In this document: positions 1 to 10,146 of the stretch, piece by piece
Position numbering within the stretch: the stretch's first letter is position 1
Layout: each line of letters begins with the position of its first letter
Source of the DNA: SIG454 sp045646365
GTDB taxonomy: Bacteria > Bacillota > Clostridia > Monoglobales > Monoglobaceae
Reading direction: 5' to 3'
NCBI GenBank assembly: GCA_045646365.1
Contig: JAZRKP010000044.1
Location: 55,535 to 119,534 of the forward strand
Length of the DNA stretch: 64,000 bases
Position numbers and translations under genes: made by a program
The notes under the pieces: model-generated
What the model saw: only the letters and a program-made list of their open reading frames with translations
Databases searched by the model: none
What the model was told of the DNA's origin: nothing

Positions 1-1095
1 TATGTTAACAAGGTCAATTGTTCCGTCATCATTATTGTCTGTCATTTTAATGTTTACGGTAGACAATTTTTTTAATCTTGATTCATCAAACGCAACAGCT
101 TTACCGTTGTATATCATATCGGTTATTGCCGAGAACTTCTTTTCTCTTGCTCTTTCGCCATCGCTGTATTTAATCAGCTTTTTTGTTGCTGAAGTGATGC
201 TGTCGCCCCATATCTCAACGATTTCATTTGATGCTTTTTCTTCCACATATATAAGTGTATATGTGTTTTTATCTTTATTAACCTTAGCATATGCCTTAAC
301 GCTGCTGCCTAAATATTCATCGGCAAAGCGGTTCGGGTCAAGAACTTTCAGGCCTTCAATTATCACAGCATCCTCGCCTGTGCCACCATTTGCGCGGTTT
401 AACGAAGTGGTATCGATTGCGGTAATTTTGCCCTCAATTATTTCAATATCAAGAATTTCAGAAAGCAGGGTTTCTCCGCTGCGGACCTGGTAATCGGCAT
501 TTCCGTCGCTGCTGACTCCCACAAGCTGAACCATATCTGTATGAAGTGCATCATATATAATCTGTGCAACATCTATACGGCGTGCTGTTTGTTCCGGCAC
601 TATGTTCATTGACCTGATAATATCAAATTTTTTTGCCGCCAGAGTATAGCCCTTGGGGAAACCGCCCTGAATCTCGGCATACGCTTTTCCGCCTATCAAA
701 TCAACAAAAATTTTTACAACCTGTCCGCAAGTTACATAATCATTTGGACCAAACTTGCCGTCACCATAGCCCGACATACATCCGTTGCGAACTACCGTTT
801 CGACATATGCTCTGTCCTGCTCGCTGACATCGGTAAACTTTTTCACATTATCCGTCTTTACATCATAATTTAATAATCTGCATAAAATTTGTGCCATCTC
901 AAATCTTTTTACAAGGCTGTCGTCCCAGAATTCTCCGGTGTATTCGTCTAACTCCATAAAATTGAGATTTGTCAGAAACATAACAGCACGATTTGAAGAA
1001 TCGTTTGGTTTAGCATATAATGTCATCGGCACCGAAAAAACAGTACCGGCAATCATACAAACCGTAAGTACGAACGCTAAAATCCTATTTCTCAT
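1..1095 (-). CDS. SLH-domain secreted protein, N-terminal part (cut by window edge)
   Basis: An open frame of 365 codons starts at an ATG (1093-1095) behind a GGAAGAG ribosome binding site and runs off the left edge without a stop. It begins with a signal peptide (MRNRILAFVLTVCMIAG) and is followed by SLH-like helices with the typical GYGDGKFGPNDYVT segment at about residues 115-130. It resembles the SLH protein at 52385-54280 in layout: signal peptide, SLH repeats, then a beta-rich part. SLH domains bind pyruvylated cell-wall polymers, so surface anchoring is likely. The role of the rest is unknown. Confidence 0.75.
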   Translation of the reverse strand, partial: MRNRILAFVLTVCMIAGTVFSVPMTLYAKPNDSSNRAVMFLTNLNFMELDEYTGEFWDDSLVKRFEMAQILCRLLNYDVKTDNVKKFTDVSEQDRAYVETVVRNGCMSGYGDGKFGPNDYVTCGQVVKIFVDLIGGKAYAEIQGGFPKGYTLAAKKFDIIRSMNIVPEQTARRIDVAQIIYDALHTDMVQLVGVSSDGNADYQVRSGETLLSEILDIEIIEGKITAIDTTSLNRANGGTGEDAVIIEGLKVLDPNRFADEYLGSSVKAYAKVNKDKNTYTLIYVEEKASNEIVEIWGDSITSATKKLIKYSDGERAREKKFSAITDMIYNGKAVAFDESRLKKLSTVNIKMTDNNDDGTIDLVNI

Positions 1096-1144
1096 TATTC
1101 TCTTCCTTTCTGCGGCAAACGCACATTTTCTCTGTTATGATCCT

Positions 1145-4100
1145 TTACTGTAAGCATCTGCTGATAATTACCGCCGCTTCAGCACGGGTTGCGGTATTTT
1201 TAGGTGCAAAAGTACCATCTCCCACACCCCTGATAATGCCCATTGAGTTCAAAGTCTCAACTGCTTCAAGTGCATAGTCCGAAATTTCTTCAGAATCGTT
1301 AAATCCCTTTTTGTTAGCCGGAATATTTCTGCGGCTTGCCGCAAGCGCACGGAATATCATAACTGCCATATCCTCGCGGGAAATCAAGCTTCCTGTGCCA
1401 AAATGTGTGTCCGAAACACCATTTACAATACCTGCTTCAACAGCCGATGCTATGTATTTAGCATACCATTCATCAGATGCCACATCCTCAAATTCGACTG
1501 AACTATTTGAAGTATCAAATTCAAGTGCTTCGCAAACCATCTTAAGAAATTCTTCTCTCGTTACTCCACGATTTGGCTCAAATGAGCCATTTCCCACGCC
1601 TGAAACAATTCCTTTGTTGTAAAGGTTCAAAATAGCTGCTTCTGCCCATTTATGCTCTGACAGGTCCTTGAATACAGCACTGCCATTACCTGACAATCCG
1701 TTTCCGTTATTTTGCGAGGTGCTTGGTAAGTCGGTACCGATTGAGAAGTTGTCGTTACCCACTGAGCCTGAACCTCCGCCCACTGAGCCTGAACCTCCGC
1801 CCGCTGAGCCCGAGCCACCGCCCGTCGAACCTGCACCGCCGCCTTGCGAACCGGGTTTTTTGGCATTTTTAACAGCTGATTTAATTGCTTCTGCCAAAGC
1901 CGTTGTTGTCCGAAACTTGCTTTCATCATTTGAAAGCTTGATTGACCGCATTGCCGCATCAATTATATCCAGGCTTGTTTCTGCTTCAAGCTCGGCAAGC
2001 TTGTTTTCGGATAAGCCATCGTTTACAAGTGCTTTGTTGTTTATAAACAAATCTGCAAGCTCGGTATAGGTTGTTGACGAAACCATATCAAGAAGCATTG
2101 CTTTTCTTACTTCCTTAATAAATACCTCATAGTTTGCAAAGCCTGACGGATTGTTTGCCTTTACGTTTTGTGCAACCCAATTCTGAGAGTCTGTCGAAAG
2201 GGTGCTGAAATTTAATTCTTCAACACATATCGCTTCTATATTATCGTTATATGTTATAAGGTCAGCAACCGCCACATCGGTGCCAAGACTTGCAAAGTCT
2301 GCTGCAATCAAAGACGCATTAAGTATTTTTGAAATATTTTCCGTGGTAAGCTGTGTCTTATAGTTTTGAAGAGCTGCATTCACCGCCGCTTTTTCTTCAT
2401 CGGTCATTGCGGTATATTTGCTTACCCACACTCCCAAACCTTCATAAACTTTCTTATTCTGAATAGCCGTCAGTCCGCTTGATGGAACAATCGCTTTCAT
2501 ATCGTCGCTGTCTGCCGCCTCGGTTATGTAAGTGAACACCGATTTTGAGCTTCTCTTTAAATCGGCAACGCTTGCTTCGTCCATAAGCGTATTTGTAAAC
2601 TGAACAGCCACACGTGCATCACGCTGATTGCTCATGCCCATACTCTGTGCATCAAACGCCAGCCAAAGCTCTTCAATCCGCGGCGTGCTTTCATTGTCAT
2701 AAAGCAGTATGCTTCCGCCAAAGCTTCCGTCCTCACCCGTGGTTATAATATCAAAATGCTTTGTGTCCGCACCGAACGGAACCGGCGAACCTCCCTGCTT
2801 GTATACAAGCACAGACATTTTTTCATTTGCAATCGCTTCACTTCCGCTCAAAAGCTTGCCGCTGTATGTCAGGGTTTTTCCCAATATCGAACCTGTCAAA
2901 CCGTTAGCTGCCGTAGATTGTTTGGTAACAAAAGCCACCTCATAATCCTGTGCCGGCTTGTCCCCGTATATATCCTCTACTGTATCCAAAAAGCTTATAC
3001 GGAATTTCACACCCTCGGGGAATGTCAAACCACCTGCCATAGTCCAGGTTATACTCTTGCTTCCATCAAACGCAAATATCGCTCCTGTATCTGTCCAACT
3101 TCCCGATACATACTTTTCAAGCTTTACTGTATCTGCAGAAACAGCCACAGGGTTAAGGTCATAGTTAAATTCAGCTTTAACAGTAGTGATATCCGCAACG
3201 CCTGCAACCTCTGCAAAAATTGAGCCATCAGCCGAAGCGGTAACAGCAGCTACCTTTGGAGTATCAAGAACAGCTGTCTCAAATATAAATACATTTTCCC
3301 CGGATTCGATTGTTTCGCCATTGACAGCTTTAACACCATCGTTAAAGGTCAATTTGTATTCGCTCTGTGCATCAAGCGGCGTTGTCGGTACAATCACAAC
3401 CGTTTTGTCGTCTTCAAGGGTCGGTGTATTGAGCGTAACCGGGCTTTCCCCGCCGTCGGTCAATTTAACAAGGCTGATATTTCCGGTATTAACAGTTGGG
3501 GGATCAAGTGAAATGCTAAAAGGAACTCTTATTTCCTTAATCTTTTTCTTCATACTGTCCACTCTGCCCATTGCACCGCTTTTATCGACATATGTAACAT
3601 TGTCAATAATTATTTCAGGTTTTTCCAATACAGGAGTAGTTATTGTTTTTACAATAGGTTCAGCAAGAGCTGTGCCGTCAATCCTTTTTACATTTGTTTC
3701 AAAGGTAAGAAGATATGTACTGTCTGATTTAAGCTCCTCACCCAGGGTCAGTGTAATCGCATTGTCGTCGTTCATATCGTAATCTGCTGTTAATGAAACC
3801 GGTGTGTTTCCACCCTCTTCAACAAGAACAAGAGTTATATTTCCATCAGTTTCAAGCGAAGCTTCATTCATAGGCACATTAAATGCTGCTTTAATAAATT
3901 TTACTTTTGAAATCAACTCTGTTCCATTTTTGTCAAATAACTCAATATCTCCATCATCAACCGCTACATCAGTCAATGTTTCCAAGGTTATGGGCTTTTC
4001 AATAGCTGCGTTTACAGAAACTTCATTTTTGCCCTTAACATTTGTTGTTATCAAAACCTTATAACTGCCGGCAGGGTCAATCGGTTCAGTGGGGATTATA

Positions 4101-4930
4101 ATAACAGTTTTGTTATCGCTATCCAGTTTAACTGTTGCCGAAACCACATCATCAGGCGAGCCCGACTTTAAAAGCTTGATGTTACCTGCCGTTTCAACCG
4201 AAGTCCTATTCAGTTCAATATTAAACGGAATCTTTATTCCATCAAGCCAGCTGTGCTCAATACCGTTTCCTGTTTCGTCAATTTCAGGTGTTTCAACGGT
4301 GTAGGTAACCCTGACATTATCAAAATAAAGTCCGGTACATGTTTTTGGCATTCTGAACTGAATTTTAAATGTTCCTGCTTTGTCAAATCCTGATATGGCC
4401 GAAGTGCTGCACTGACCTGCAAAGTTTCCATTTAAATAATATTTAACAGTGTTTTCTGAAAAATCAATTACAAGCTTTACATTATTCCATGATGCAGCCC
4501 CAAAATCAGCAAGATGGGCTGTTGATGTAGCACTGGTTATATAACTTGAGGCAACTCTCATCAATAAAAATGAATCAGTTTCAGATTTTATAGCAAGTGC
4601 ATCATTTTCCATACACACATCAAAGTCATAAGTCAACCTTCCCGGTTTTTGGCTTGCACTTTGCATTGAAGAAGCATCCATCCATATCTGATGTGTGTTC
4701 GATGGTTGCGAAATTTTAAGAACCTTGCCTCTTCCTCCAATATTTTCTATTGTAGAAAAGTTAGTGTTTGCAGGGTAGATAATTCCGCTTGTGGGAACAC
4801 CCCCATTCTCAAAATCAATCACGCCTGAATCCGCAAGAACATCGGTTTCCGCACTTGTAACAAAAGTGAGTGTCGACAGCATCATTGCAAGTGCCAGTAT
4901 TATCGACATAACCTTAGTAAACTTTTTCAA
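1145..4930 (-). CDS. Large cell-surface protein: LamG-like, Ig-like repeats, three C-terminal SLH domains
   Basis: A 1261-residue secreted protein. After a signal peptide (about residues 1-28) comes a LamG/concanavalin-like module (about 35-215) closely similar to the repeated modules of the protein at 6823-9807. Several SbsA-type bacterial Ig-like modules follow (about 220-720), then a helical stretch, a Gly/Ser linker (about 1027-1060) and three SLH domains (about 1070-1261) for wall anchoring. The start codon is TTG (4928-4930) behind GGAGAG. An out-of-frame ATG just upstream would give only seven codons. No catalytic motif is visible; a structural or carbohydrate-binding surface protein is the best reading. 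Confidence 0.8.
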   Translation of the reverse strand: MKKFTKVMSIILALAMMLSTLTFVTSAETDVLADSGVIDFENGGVPTSGIIYPANTNFSTIENIGGRGKVLKISQPSNTHQIWMDASSMQSASQKPGRLTYDFDVCMENDALAIKSETDSFLLMRVASSYITSATSTAHLADFGAASWNNVKLVIDFSENTVKYYLNGNFAGQCSTSAISGFDKAGTFKIQFRMPKTCTGLYFDNVRVTYTVETPEIDETGNGIEHSWLDGIKIPFNIELNRTSVETAGNIKLLKSGSPDDVVSATVKLDSDNKTVIIIPTEPIDPAGSYKVLITTNVKGKNEVSVNAAIEKPITLETLTDVAVDDGDIELFDKNGTELISKVKFIKAAFNVPMNEASLETDGNITLVLVEEGGNTPVSLTADYDMNDDNAITLTLGEELKSDSTYLLTFETNVKRIDGTALAEPIVKTITTPVLEKPEIIIDNVTYVDKSGAMGRVDSMKKKIKEIRVPFSISLDPPTVNTGNISLVKLTDGGESPVTLNTPTLEDDKTVVIVPTTPLDAQSEYKLTFNDGVKAVNGETIESGENVFIFETAVLDTPKVAAVTASADGSIFAEVAGVADITTVKAEFNYDLNPVAVSADTVKLEKYVSGSWTDTGAIFAFDGSKSITWTMAGGLTFPEGVKFRISFLDTVEDIYGDKPAQDYEVAFVTKQSTAANGLTGSILGKTLTYSGKLLSGSEAIANEKMSVLVYKQGGSPVPFGADTKHFDIITTGEDGSFGGSILLYDNESTPRIEELWLAFDAQSMGMSNQRDARVAVQFTNTLMDEASVADLKRSSKSVFTYITEAADSDDMKAIVPSSGLTAIQNKKVYEGLGVWVSKYTAMTDEEKAAVNAALQNYKTQLTTENISKILNASLIAADFASLGTDVAVADLITYNDNIEAICVEELNFSTLSTDSQNWVAQNVKANNPSGFANYEVFIKEVRKAMLLDMVSSTTYTELADLFINNKALVNDGLSENKLAELEAETSLDIIDAAMRSIKLSNDESKFRTTTALAEAIKSAVKNAKKPGSQGGGAGSTGGGSGSAGGGSGSVGGGSGSVGNDNFSIGTDLPSTSQNNGNGLSGNGSAVFKDLSEHKWAEAAILNLYNKGIVSGVGNGSFEPNRGVTREEFLKMVCEALEFDTSNSSVEFEDVASDEWYAKYIASAVEAGIVNGVSDTHFGTGSLISREDMAVMIFRALAASRRNIPANKKGFNDSEEISDYALEAVETLNSMGIIRGVGDGTFAPKNTATRAEAAVIISRCLQ

Positions 4931-4996
4931 AATTCATCTCTCCTTTTTATTGTATTTATGATATCTTTTTTAGAGATCCCTGGTAAATTTACTTTA

Positions 4997-5025
4997 ATTA
5001 TATAGTGAAACATATCCTAAGACAA
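4997..5025 (-). promoter_or_regulatory. Predicted sigma-A promoter for the SLH/Ig-like protein
   Basis: On the minus strand, TTGTCT (5020-5025) and TATAAT (4997-5002) are separated by 17 bp, about 70 nt upstream of the TTG start at 4930. This is a near-consensus vegetative promoter in an AT-rich gap. Confidence 0.6.
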
Positions 5026-5118
5026 CGGACTTTTATTGTAATTAAAGAGTATTTCTTTCTATCCTGTTAAAAACAGTAAAACACTCCTCAAAAACATTTT
5101 ATAAAGATAAAAACACCT

Positions 5119-6717
5119 TTATTCTACAAGCTCTATGCCGTCAGGTACTTCTGTTTTTGTAACAAGTCTGCCGTCTTTTTGCTCGGCAAAGATTTTTATG
5201 TTTCCATAGGGTGTAGGATATGAAATTTTTATCCATTCAAGATTCCCAAGATTAGGCGAAATTCTTACTTTTTTACAACCCGGTTCAAGAATTTCAATAC
5301 CGCCAATCTGTTCCATAAGAAACGGTGTAGGTCCGCTTGCCCAGCCATGACACAAGCTGTGTCTGAAGCCAATATAGCAATTCTTTCCGAAATCGCCGTG
5401 AATATCCTTTTTGCCGCTTGGAGTTATTTCATCAATACGCCCGGCATTCTCTATCCAGTCAATATCAAAGTCCTCCCAGAAGGTAGTGGCACCCATATCA
5501 AGCATTGCTCCCCAATACATGCGGATTATATCAAGTGCATCGGCATAATCCGAAAGCATCGCCTTTGCCTTTAACACATAATATCCCATAAAGCAGGACA
5601 TCTCTTTTGCCGAGTTCCCTGAAAGCACTTCCTCTGCCGTATCAGATACCCGCTTTGCAAGAACTGTAAGTGCAGACATACGCTTGTTTACCGTCGTTTG
5701 CAGTTTATCTTCCCTTAATTTTTTCACACAAGCCTTACATTTTTGCAAAAGCTCATCGTTTCCAAAAACCTCAAAAAGCTTTGCAGCACATTCAAGGGCA
5801 AGAATGAAAATAGCCTTTCTTCCGGCATCTTCGCCAACTAAATCGTACTTCGTACTCCAGTCAACAAACCCCTCCATACCGGTGTCTGCCACATATTCGT
5901 CAATCCACACAATTGCTCTTTCCACAAGCTTTTCAAGATATTCCCTTTGCTCATTGAGGTAATCAATATCACCCCATTGCATAAACAAATCATAATGTAT
6001 AATTATCCACCACATACTGTATGTGGCAGTTTTGTTCATCCATTTATCAGGCGGAGTTCCATTCTTCACAAAGTCAAGGCTACGCCTTACGCACTCGTCA
6101 TTTCCAAACACCGTTCTTATAGTGGAAACCTCGGGATGCATATCCCCAATCCACACAAGACGGTCACGCTTTACTCCGTCCCACAAAAATTCGTGCATAT
6201 TAAGCAAAACGGTATATGCACCAACTCTCCATATTTCATTCAGCCTTGAATCATTACATTCAAAGCTTCCCTTATATTCTAAATCCCTTATATCGGTTTC
6301 AGCCTTAACTGTGCTGAGAAGTATATCCCCATCAACAGCTTCAATCTTAACAAATCTGAAACCGGTCGTACCATAACGGTATGTACTCAAATATCCAACA
6401 TCAATCACAGTATCGCGTACCGAATGATTGTTGGTTGCATTCTTGTGACCAATATGGCTTAATGCTTCCATAACACTTTCGCCAAAAACAAGTCGGCATT
6501 TTGCCGTGTCATCCCCCTTTGATGTCCGCCGAACAGTGAAAATAATTCCACCACTCAATTCCTTGCCAAAATCAAGGAGAATATATCCATTTTTCTTTAT
6601 CAACACACCATCGACATCAGAAAAGCTTGCCTGAAGAGGCCTTTCTATAAATATATTTTCTGAGCCTTCTGTATTTTCTTCACATACAATTCGCTTTGGC
6701 ATTATGTATTTTTCCAT
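5119..6717 (-). CDS. Alpha-L-rhamnosidase-like glycoside hydrolase (six-hairpin)
   Basis: A 532-residue protein without a signal peptide, so probably cytoplasmic. It has an (alpha/alpha)6 rhamnosidase catalytic domain: the acidic signature DGVKRDRLVWIGDMHPE near the middle, a DWSTKYDLVGEDAG segment, and the C-terminal LCHGWASGPTPFL motif followed by the small beta domain typical of GH78-like enzymes. Such enzymes release terminal L-rhamnose from oligosaccharides. I chose the ATG at 6715-6717 because GAGG lies eight bases upstream; the longer frame would need a TTG without a ribosome binding site. It fits functionally with the L-rhamnose mutarotase and uronate enzymes at 13.7-17.4 kb. The protein is shorter than many GH78 enzymes and lacks extra N-terminal beta domains. 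Confidence 0.8.
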   Translation of the reverse strand: MEKYIMPKRIVCEENTEGSENIFIERPLQASFSDVDGVLIKKNGYILLDFGKELSGGIIFTVRRTSKGDDTAKCRLVFGESVMEALSHIGHKNATNNHSVRDTVIDVGYLSTYRYGTTGFRFVKIEAVDGDILLSTVKAETDIRDLEYKGSFECNDSRLNEIWRVGAYTVLLNMHEFLWDGVKRDRLVWIGDMHPEVSTIRTVFGNDECVRRSLDFVKNGTPPDKWMNKTATYSMWWIIIHYDLFMQWGDIDYLNEQREYLEKLVERAIVWIDEYVADTGMEGFVDWSTKYDLVGEDAGRKAIFILALECAAKLFEVFGNDELLQKCKACVKKLREDKLQTTVNKRMSALTVLAKRVSDTAEEVLSGNSAKEMSCFMGYYVLKAKAMLSDYADALDIIRMYWGAMLDMGATTFWEDFDIDWIENAGRIDEITPSGKKDIHGDFGKNCYIGFRHSLCHGWASGPTPFLMEQIGGIEILEPGCKKVRISPNLGNLEWIKISYPTPYGNIKIFAEQKDGRLVTKTEVPDGIELVE

Positions 6718-6764
6718 TTTGTTTACCTCATAACTGTATTTAACCAATGCTTATATTCAAGCTT

Positions 6765-6786
6765 GGGGACGGATTTTCCCGTCCCC
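6765..6786. other. Intergenic hairpin with GGGGACGG stem
   Basis: GGGGACGG and CCGTCCCC form a perfect 8-bp stem around six bases, between the large LamG-like gene and the rhamnosidase gene. No U-run follows on the minus strand, so it looks more like a processing or stability element than a terminator. The same GGGGACGG stem start occurs in the terminator at 42013-42050. Confidence 0.5.
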
Positions 6787-6822
6787 GCTTTTCACTTTTT
6801 CTTTGTAAAATTTCTGTCAGAC

Positions 6823-9807
6823 CTACTGTAACGGTATAGCCGGTACCAAAGGTGTACATGAAGCAAAATCTCTCCACGCAAACACCTTTACATTGTCATA
6901 ATCTGTTCCCGCAGGAACGCTGAAGGTTTCATCAACAACTGTCTGTTCAAATGCCTGAGTTGTTGCATCAACAAGGTCAACATACACAAGTGCATCATTC
7001 TTGTATGCCGCAAACATTACAACCGCACCGTTTACTTTATCAAACGGATTTACAACTGCACCGGATACCTTGTATGAACCGTCTTCCTTAGTTGCCGCAA
7101 AATCCTGCATTATATAATCCTCTGCCTCATATTTTACAACAAAGTTATCAAAATAAACTGTTGTATTCTTGGCAACACCCAATGACATACCAAACATATC
7201 ATTATCATCAATCTTCTTGCCGGCGTTATAGATTGTGTCGGTGAAATTGGTTGTTCCCGCCAAACTTCCGTCAAGGTAATATGACACGTTCTGATTTTCA
7301 AAGCTGTAAGCAACCTTTATTTTATAGGTGCGGTTTGCCGCAAAATCAGCAAGCTTTTCACTTGTTCCAGCGTGGAAACCATTTGCTGATGACGCACCGG
7401 CATTGATTCTGAAATGTCTTGTTCCACTATTGGCAGTATTAAACAAAACAACAGTCGTTCCACTTTCAGGGATATTCATATCAAATTCATAGCTGAGTGT
7501 TCCAAGCTTTGTTGTACCTGCTGTAAATGTATTGTCTTTTCTTATTGATTTGTATATATCAGCAAAGGTCTTATCGGAGATAAGATTCATCACAAGGGTA
7601 TTTTCCCACCATGTATTGGTGTCTTTTACCGAAACCTTTAATCTTCCATCTTCAATGGTAACGGTTGTATTATCAGGCTGCTTTATACTCATCCACGGAT
7701 TGATTGCAGCACCATTAATTTTAGTGGATGTAAAAGTCTCGCCTAATGCTGCGAGTGAATTGTCGCCTGAACATTCAACAATGCAGGTGTTTACAAACTC
7801 TCCGTTTATAACTGTAATTGTTGCATATTTATTATTGTCTGATTCGCTTATTGCAACCTTTACAGTTGCTGAATCCTTATATTCGTCAGCAAGTGTAACC
7901 AAAACATCTTCTGCCTTAAGATTTTTATAAACATTATTGAAAACAGAAACGCTGTATTCGTTTACGCCCTCTGCGATACCCTCAACAGCCTTTTCGCCAA
8001 CGGTAATTTCTGTTATCATTGACGGCACGGTTTCGGTATAACCAATATTTACATTATCAAGATAAAAACCTGTACAGTCGGTTGGCATTCTGAACTGCAG
8101 CTCAAAAATATTTTCTTTGTTGAAATCGGGGATTTCTGAGAATAATCTCTCGCTTTTCAGTTCGCCATTTATAATATAGCTGAGTTTCTGACCGCCAAGA
8201 TCAAATACAAGCCTTGCTGTATTCCACGACCCAGCATTAAAAGTAGCAATTTGAGTAAACTTATTATCACTTTGCTTTGTTCCATCACTAAAAGCTCCCG
8301 GCATAATAGAAAAATAATGTCCTGTATTATTCTTGCCCTTTACTGCAATTGCACTCGTTTCGATACTTGTGTCAAACTGATATGTCAAATATCCGGTTTC
8401 TAATGCTGAACTGCCAAGCTCTTCTGCACCCATGAGCACCTCAAGAGTGCCTGTGTGAGGAGTAACCTTCAAAACGCTGCCAGTTCTTTCAGGAACAGTT
8501 ACGGTTGTAGCACATTCAGGAACGAGCGAAGAAACAAGGTCATATGTACTTCCTTCAAAATCCTCAGTAAGCCATTTATCATTTGATATCTCTTCTTCCA
8601 TTTCAGTATAATTTATCGTTACATTATCAAAATAAAGTCCGGTACATGAAGTTGCCATTCTGAACTGAATTTTAAATACCTTTTCATTATTAAAATTAGC
8701 AATGTCCGAAGTGTTGAATTGACCTATCGCCTTTTCATTTAAATAGTATTTAACAGTATCTTCTGAAAAATCAATTACCATCTTTACATTGTTCCACGAT
8801 GCATTCTCAAAATCTGCAAGATTTGTTGTTGACGCTCCGCTTCTTATATAATTTGAAGCAACGCTCATCAACACAAAACCATTATCTTTATCCTTTACAG
8901 CAATTGCATCATTTTCCATACGCATGTCAAAGTCATAAGTCAACCGACCAAGCTTTCGGTTTGCACCTACCATAGAAGATGCATCCATCCATATCTGATG
9001 TGTTGATGCCGGCTGTGAAAGTTTAAGAACCTCGCCTCGTCCTTCAACAGTTTCTATTGATGCAAATGAACTGTTTGCAGGATAAATAATTCCGCTTGTG
9101 GGAACAACCCTATCCTCAAAGTCAGCAGCAAATGTCTGTTCCCAAACATCTGTTGCCTTTTTGGTTTCAGTATAGTCTACTACTACATTATCAAAATAAA
9201 GTCCGGTACAACTGCTTGGCATTCTGAACTGAATTTTAAATACCTTTTCATTATTAAAATTAGCAATGTCCGAGGTGCTGTATTGACCTGCAAAATTACC
9301 ATTTAAATAATACTCAACAGTATTTCTTGAAAAATCAATTACCATCTTTACATTGTTCCACGATGCATTCTCAAAATCTGTAAGATTTGTTGTTGATGCT
9401 CCGCTTCTTATGTAATTTGAAGCAACGCTCATCAACACAAAACCATTATCTTTATCCTTTACAGCAATTGCATCATTTTCCATACGCATGTCAAAGTCAT
9501 AAGTCAACCGTCCAAGCTTTCGATTTGCACCTACCATAGAGGATGCATCCATCCATATCTGATGTGTTGATGCCGGCTGTGAAAGTTTAAGAACCTCGCC
9601 TCGTCCTTCAACAGTTTCTATTGATGCAAATGAGCTGTTTGCAGGATAAATAATTCCGCTTGTTGGAACAACACCATCCTCAAAGTCAGCAGTAAATGTC
9701 TGTTCCCAGGCATCTGTGGCCGTTCCACCAGCAAACACCATTGTTGCTGTGCCAAAGCACATTGACAGCATACATACTGCCATAAACAGAGATACAAATT
9801 TTTTCAT
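6823..9807 (-). CDS. Secreted protein with tandem LamG-like modules
   Basis: A 994-residue protein starting at an ATG behind a strong AAAAGGAGGAA site. After a signal peptide (1-26) come two nearly identical 188-residue modules (about 29-216 and 217-404), a third divergent one (about 410-610), a beta-rich spacer and a fourth LamG-like module (about 690-880), then a C-terminal beta domain. Each module repeats the pattern of an acidic FEDG start, an IWMDASS segment, and a conserved TGLYFDNV end. The fold suggests carbohydrate binding. There is no SLH domain, sortase motif or catalytic signature, so how it stays on the cell is unclear. It shares its module with the neighbour at 1145-4930. Confidence 0.75.
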   Translation of the reverse strand: MKKFVSLFMAVCMLSMCFGTATMVFAGGTATDAWEQTFTADFEDGVVPTSGIIYPANSSFASIETVEGRGEVLKLSQPASTHQIWMDASSMVGANRKLGRLTYDFDMRMENDAIAVKDKDNGFVLMSVASNYIRSGASTTNLTDFENASWNNVKMVIDFSRNTVEYYLNGNFAGQYSTSDIANFNNEKVFKIQFRMPSSCTGLYFDNVVVDYTETKKATDVWEQTFAADFEDRVVPTSGIIYPANSSFASIETVEGRGEVLKLSQPASTHQIWMDASSMVGANRKLGRLTYDFDMRMENDAIAVKDKDNGFVLMSVASNYIRSGASTTNLADFENASWNNVKMVIDFSEDTVKYYLNEKAIGQFNTSDIANFNNEKVFKIQFRMATSCTGLYFDNVTINYTEMEEEISNDKWLTEDFEGSTYDLVSSLVPECATTVTVPERTGSVLKVTPHTGTLEVLMGAEELGSSALETGYLTYQFDTSIETSAIAVKGKNNTGHYFSIMPGAFSDGTKQSDNKFTQIATFNAGSWNTARLVFDLGGQKLSYIINGELKSERLFSEIPDFNKENIFELQFRMPTDCTGFYLDNVNIGYTETVPSMITEITVGEKAVEGIAEGVNEYSVSVFNNVYKNLKAEDVLVTLADEYKDSATVKVAISESDNNKYATITVINGEFVNTCIVECSGDNSLAALGETFTSTKINGAAINPWMSIKQPDNTTVTIEDGRLKVSVKDTNTWWENTLVMNLISDKTFADIYKSIRKDNTFTAGTTKLGTLSYEFDMNIPESGTTVVLFNTANSGTRHFRINAGASSANGFHAGTSEKLADFAANRTYKIKVAYSFENQNVSYYLDGSLAGTTNFTDTIYNAGKKIDDNDMFGMSLGVAKNTTVYFDNFVVKYEAEDYIMQDFAATKEDGSYKVSGAVVNPFDKVNGAVVMFAAYKNDALVYVDLVDATTQAFEQTVVDETFSVPAGTDYDNVKVFAWRDFASCTPLVPAIPLQ
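8593..9720 (-). repeat. 564-bp tandem direct repeat inside the LamG-like gene
   Basis: The two copies (about 8593-9156 and 9157-9720) are offset by exactly 564 bp, i.e. 188 codons, and differ by only scattered substitutions at DNA level. The same module is also found, more diverged, at about 4280-4830 in the SLH protein gene. Confidence 0.85.
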
Positions 9808-10146
9808 AAAAAATTCCTCCTTTTATTTTTACACACCTGCCAAAAATGCAATGTAGATTTTTTTGGCAAGCTTTTTAAGGTGCATTTTGCACCATTATTT
9901 TTCAACTAAATAAATCCGCCCATTAATTTTGTCATACTCTATTTTTTTCATAATAACATAACTACAATTATTTTAAAACACACTATCCTACATATAATAG
10001 TAAGTATTCTGTAAAAACCTTAACCTTTATGGATGTTTTTTCCACATATTAGAATCTTTTCTGTTTCTGGCAACAATCATCATACAATTTTGCAATAGCC
10101 TGGTGTTTTCAATTATGGTAATTAAAGGAGATTTCTTTTAGAATTG
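9808..10146. promoter_or_regulatory. 339-bp AT-rich intergenic region upstream of the LamG-like gene
   Basis: No coding region is seen. It contains a perfect palindrome GGTGCA-TTT-TGCACC (9879-9893), which could be an operator, and an inverted repeat of the form TGCCAAAAA...TTTTTTGGCA (about 9838-9868) in the leader of the gene at 6823-9807. I cannot pick a clear -35/-10 pair. Confidence 0.4.

Noticed and set aside
1668..2069. Plus-strand frame with Pro/Glu repeats
   Set aside because: It is the antisense shadow of the Gly/Ser linker of the SLH protein on the minus strand; no ribosome binding site.
2756..3223. Plus-strand frame of 155 codons
   Set aside because: Shadow of the long minus-strand SLH/Ig-like gene, low-complexity and lacking a ribosome binding site.
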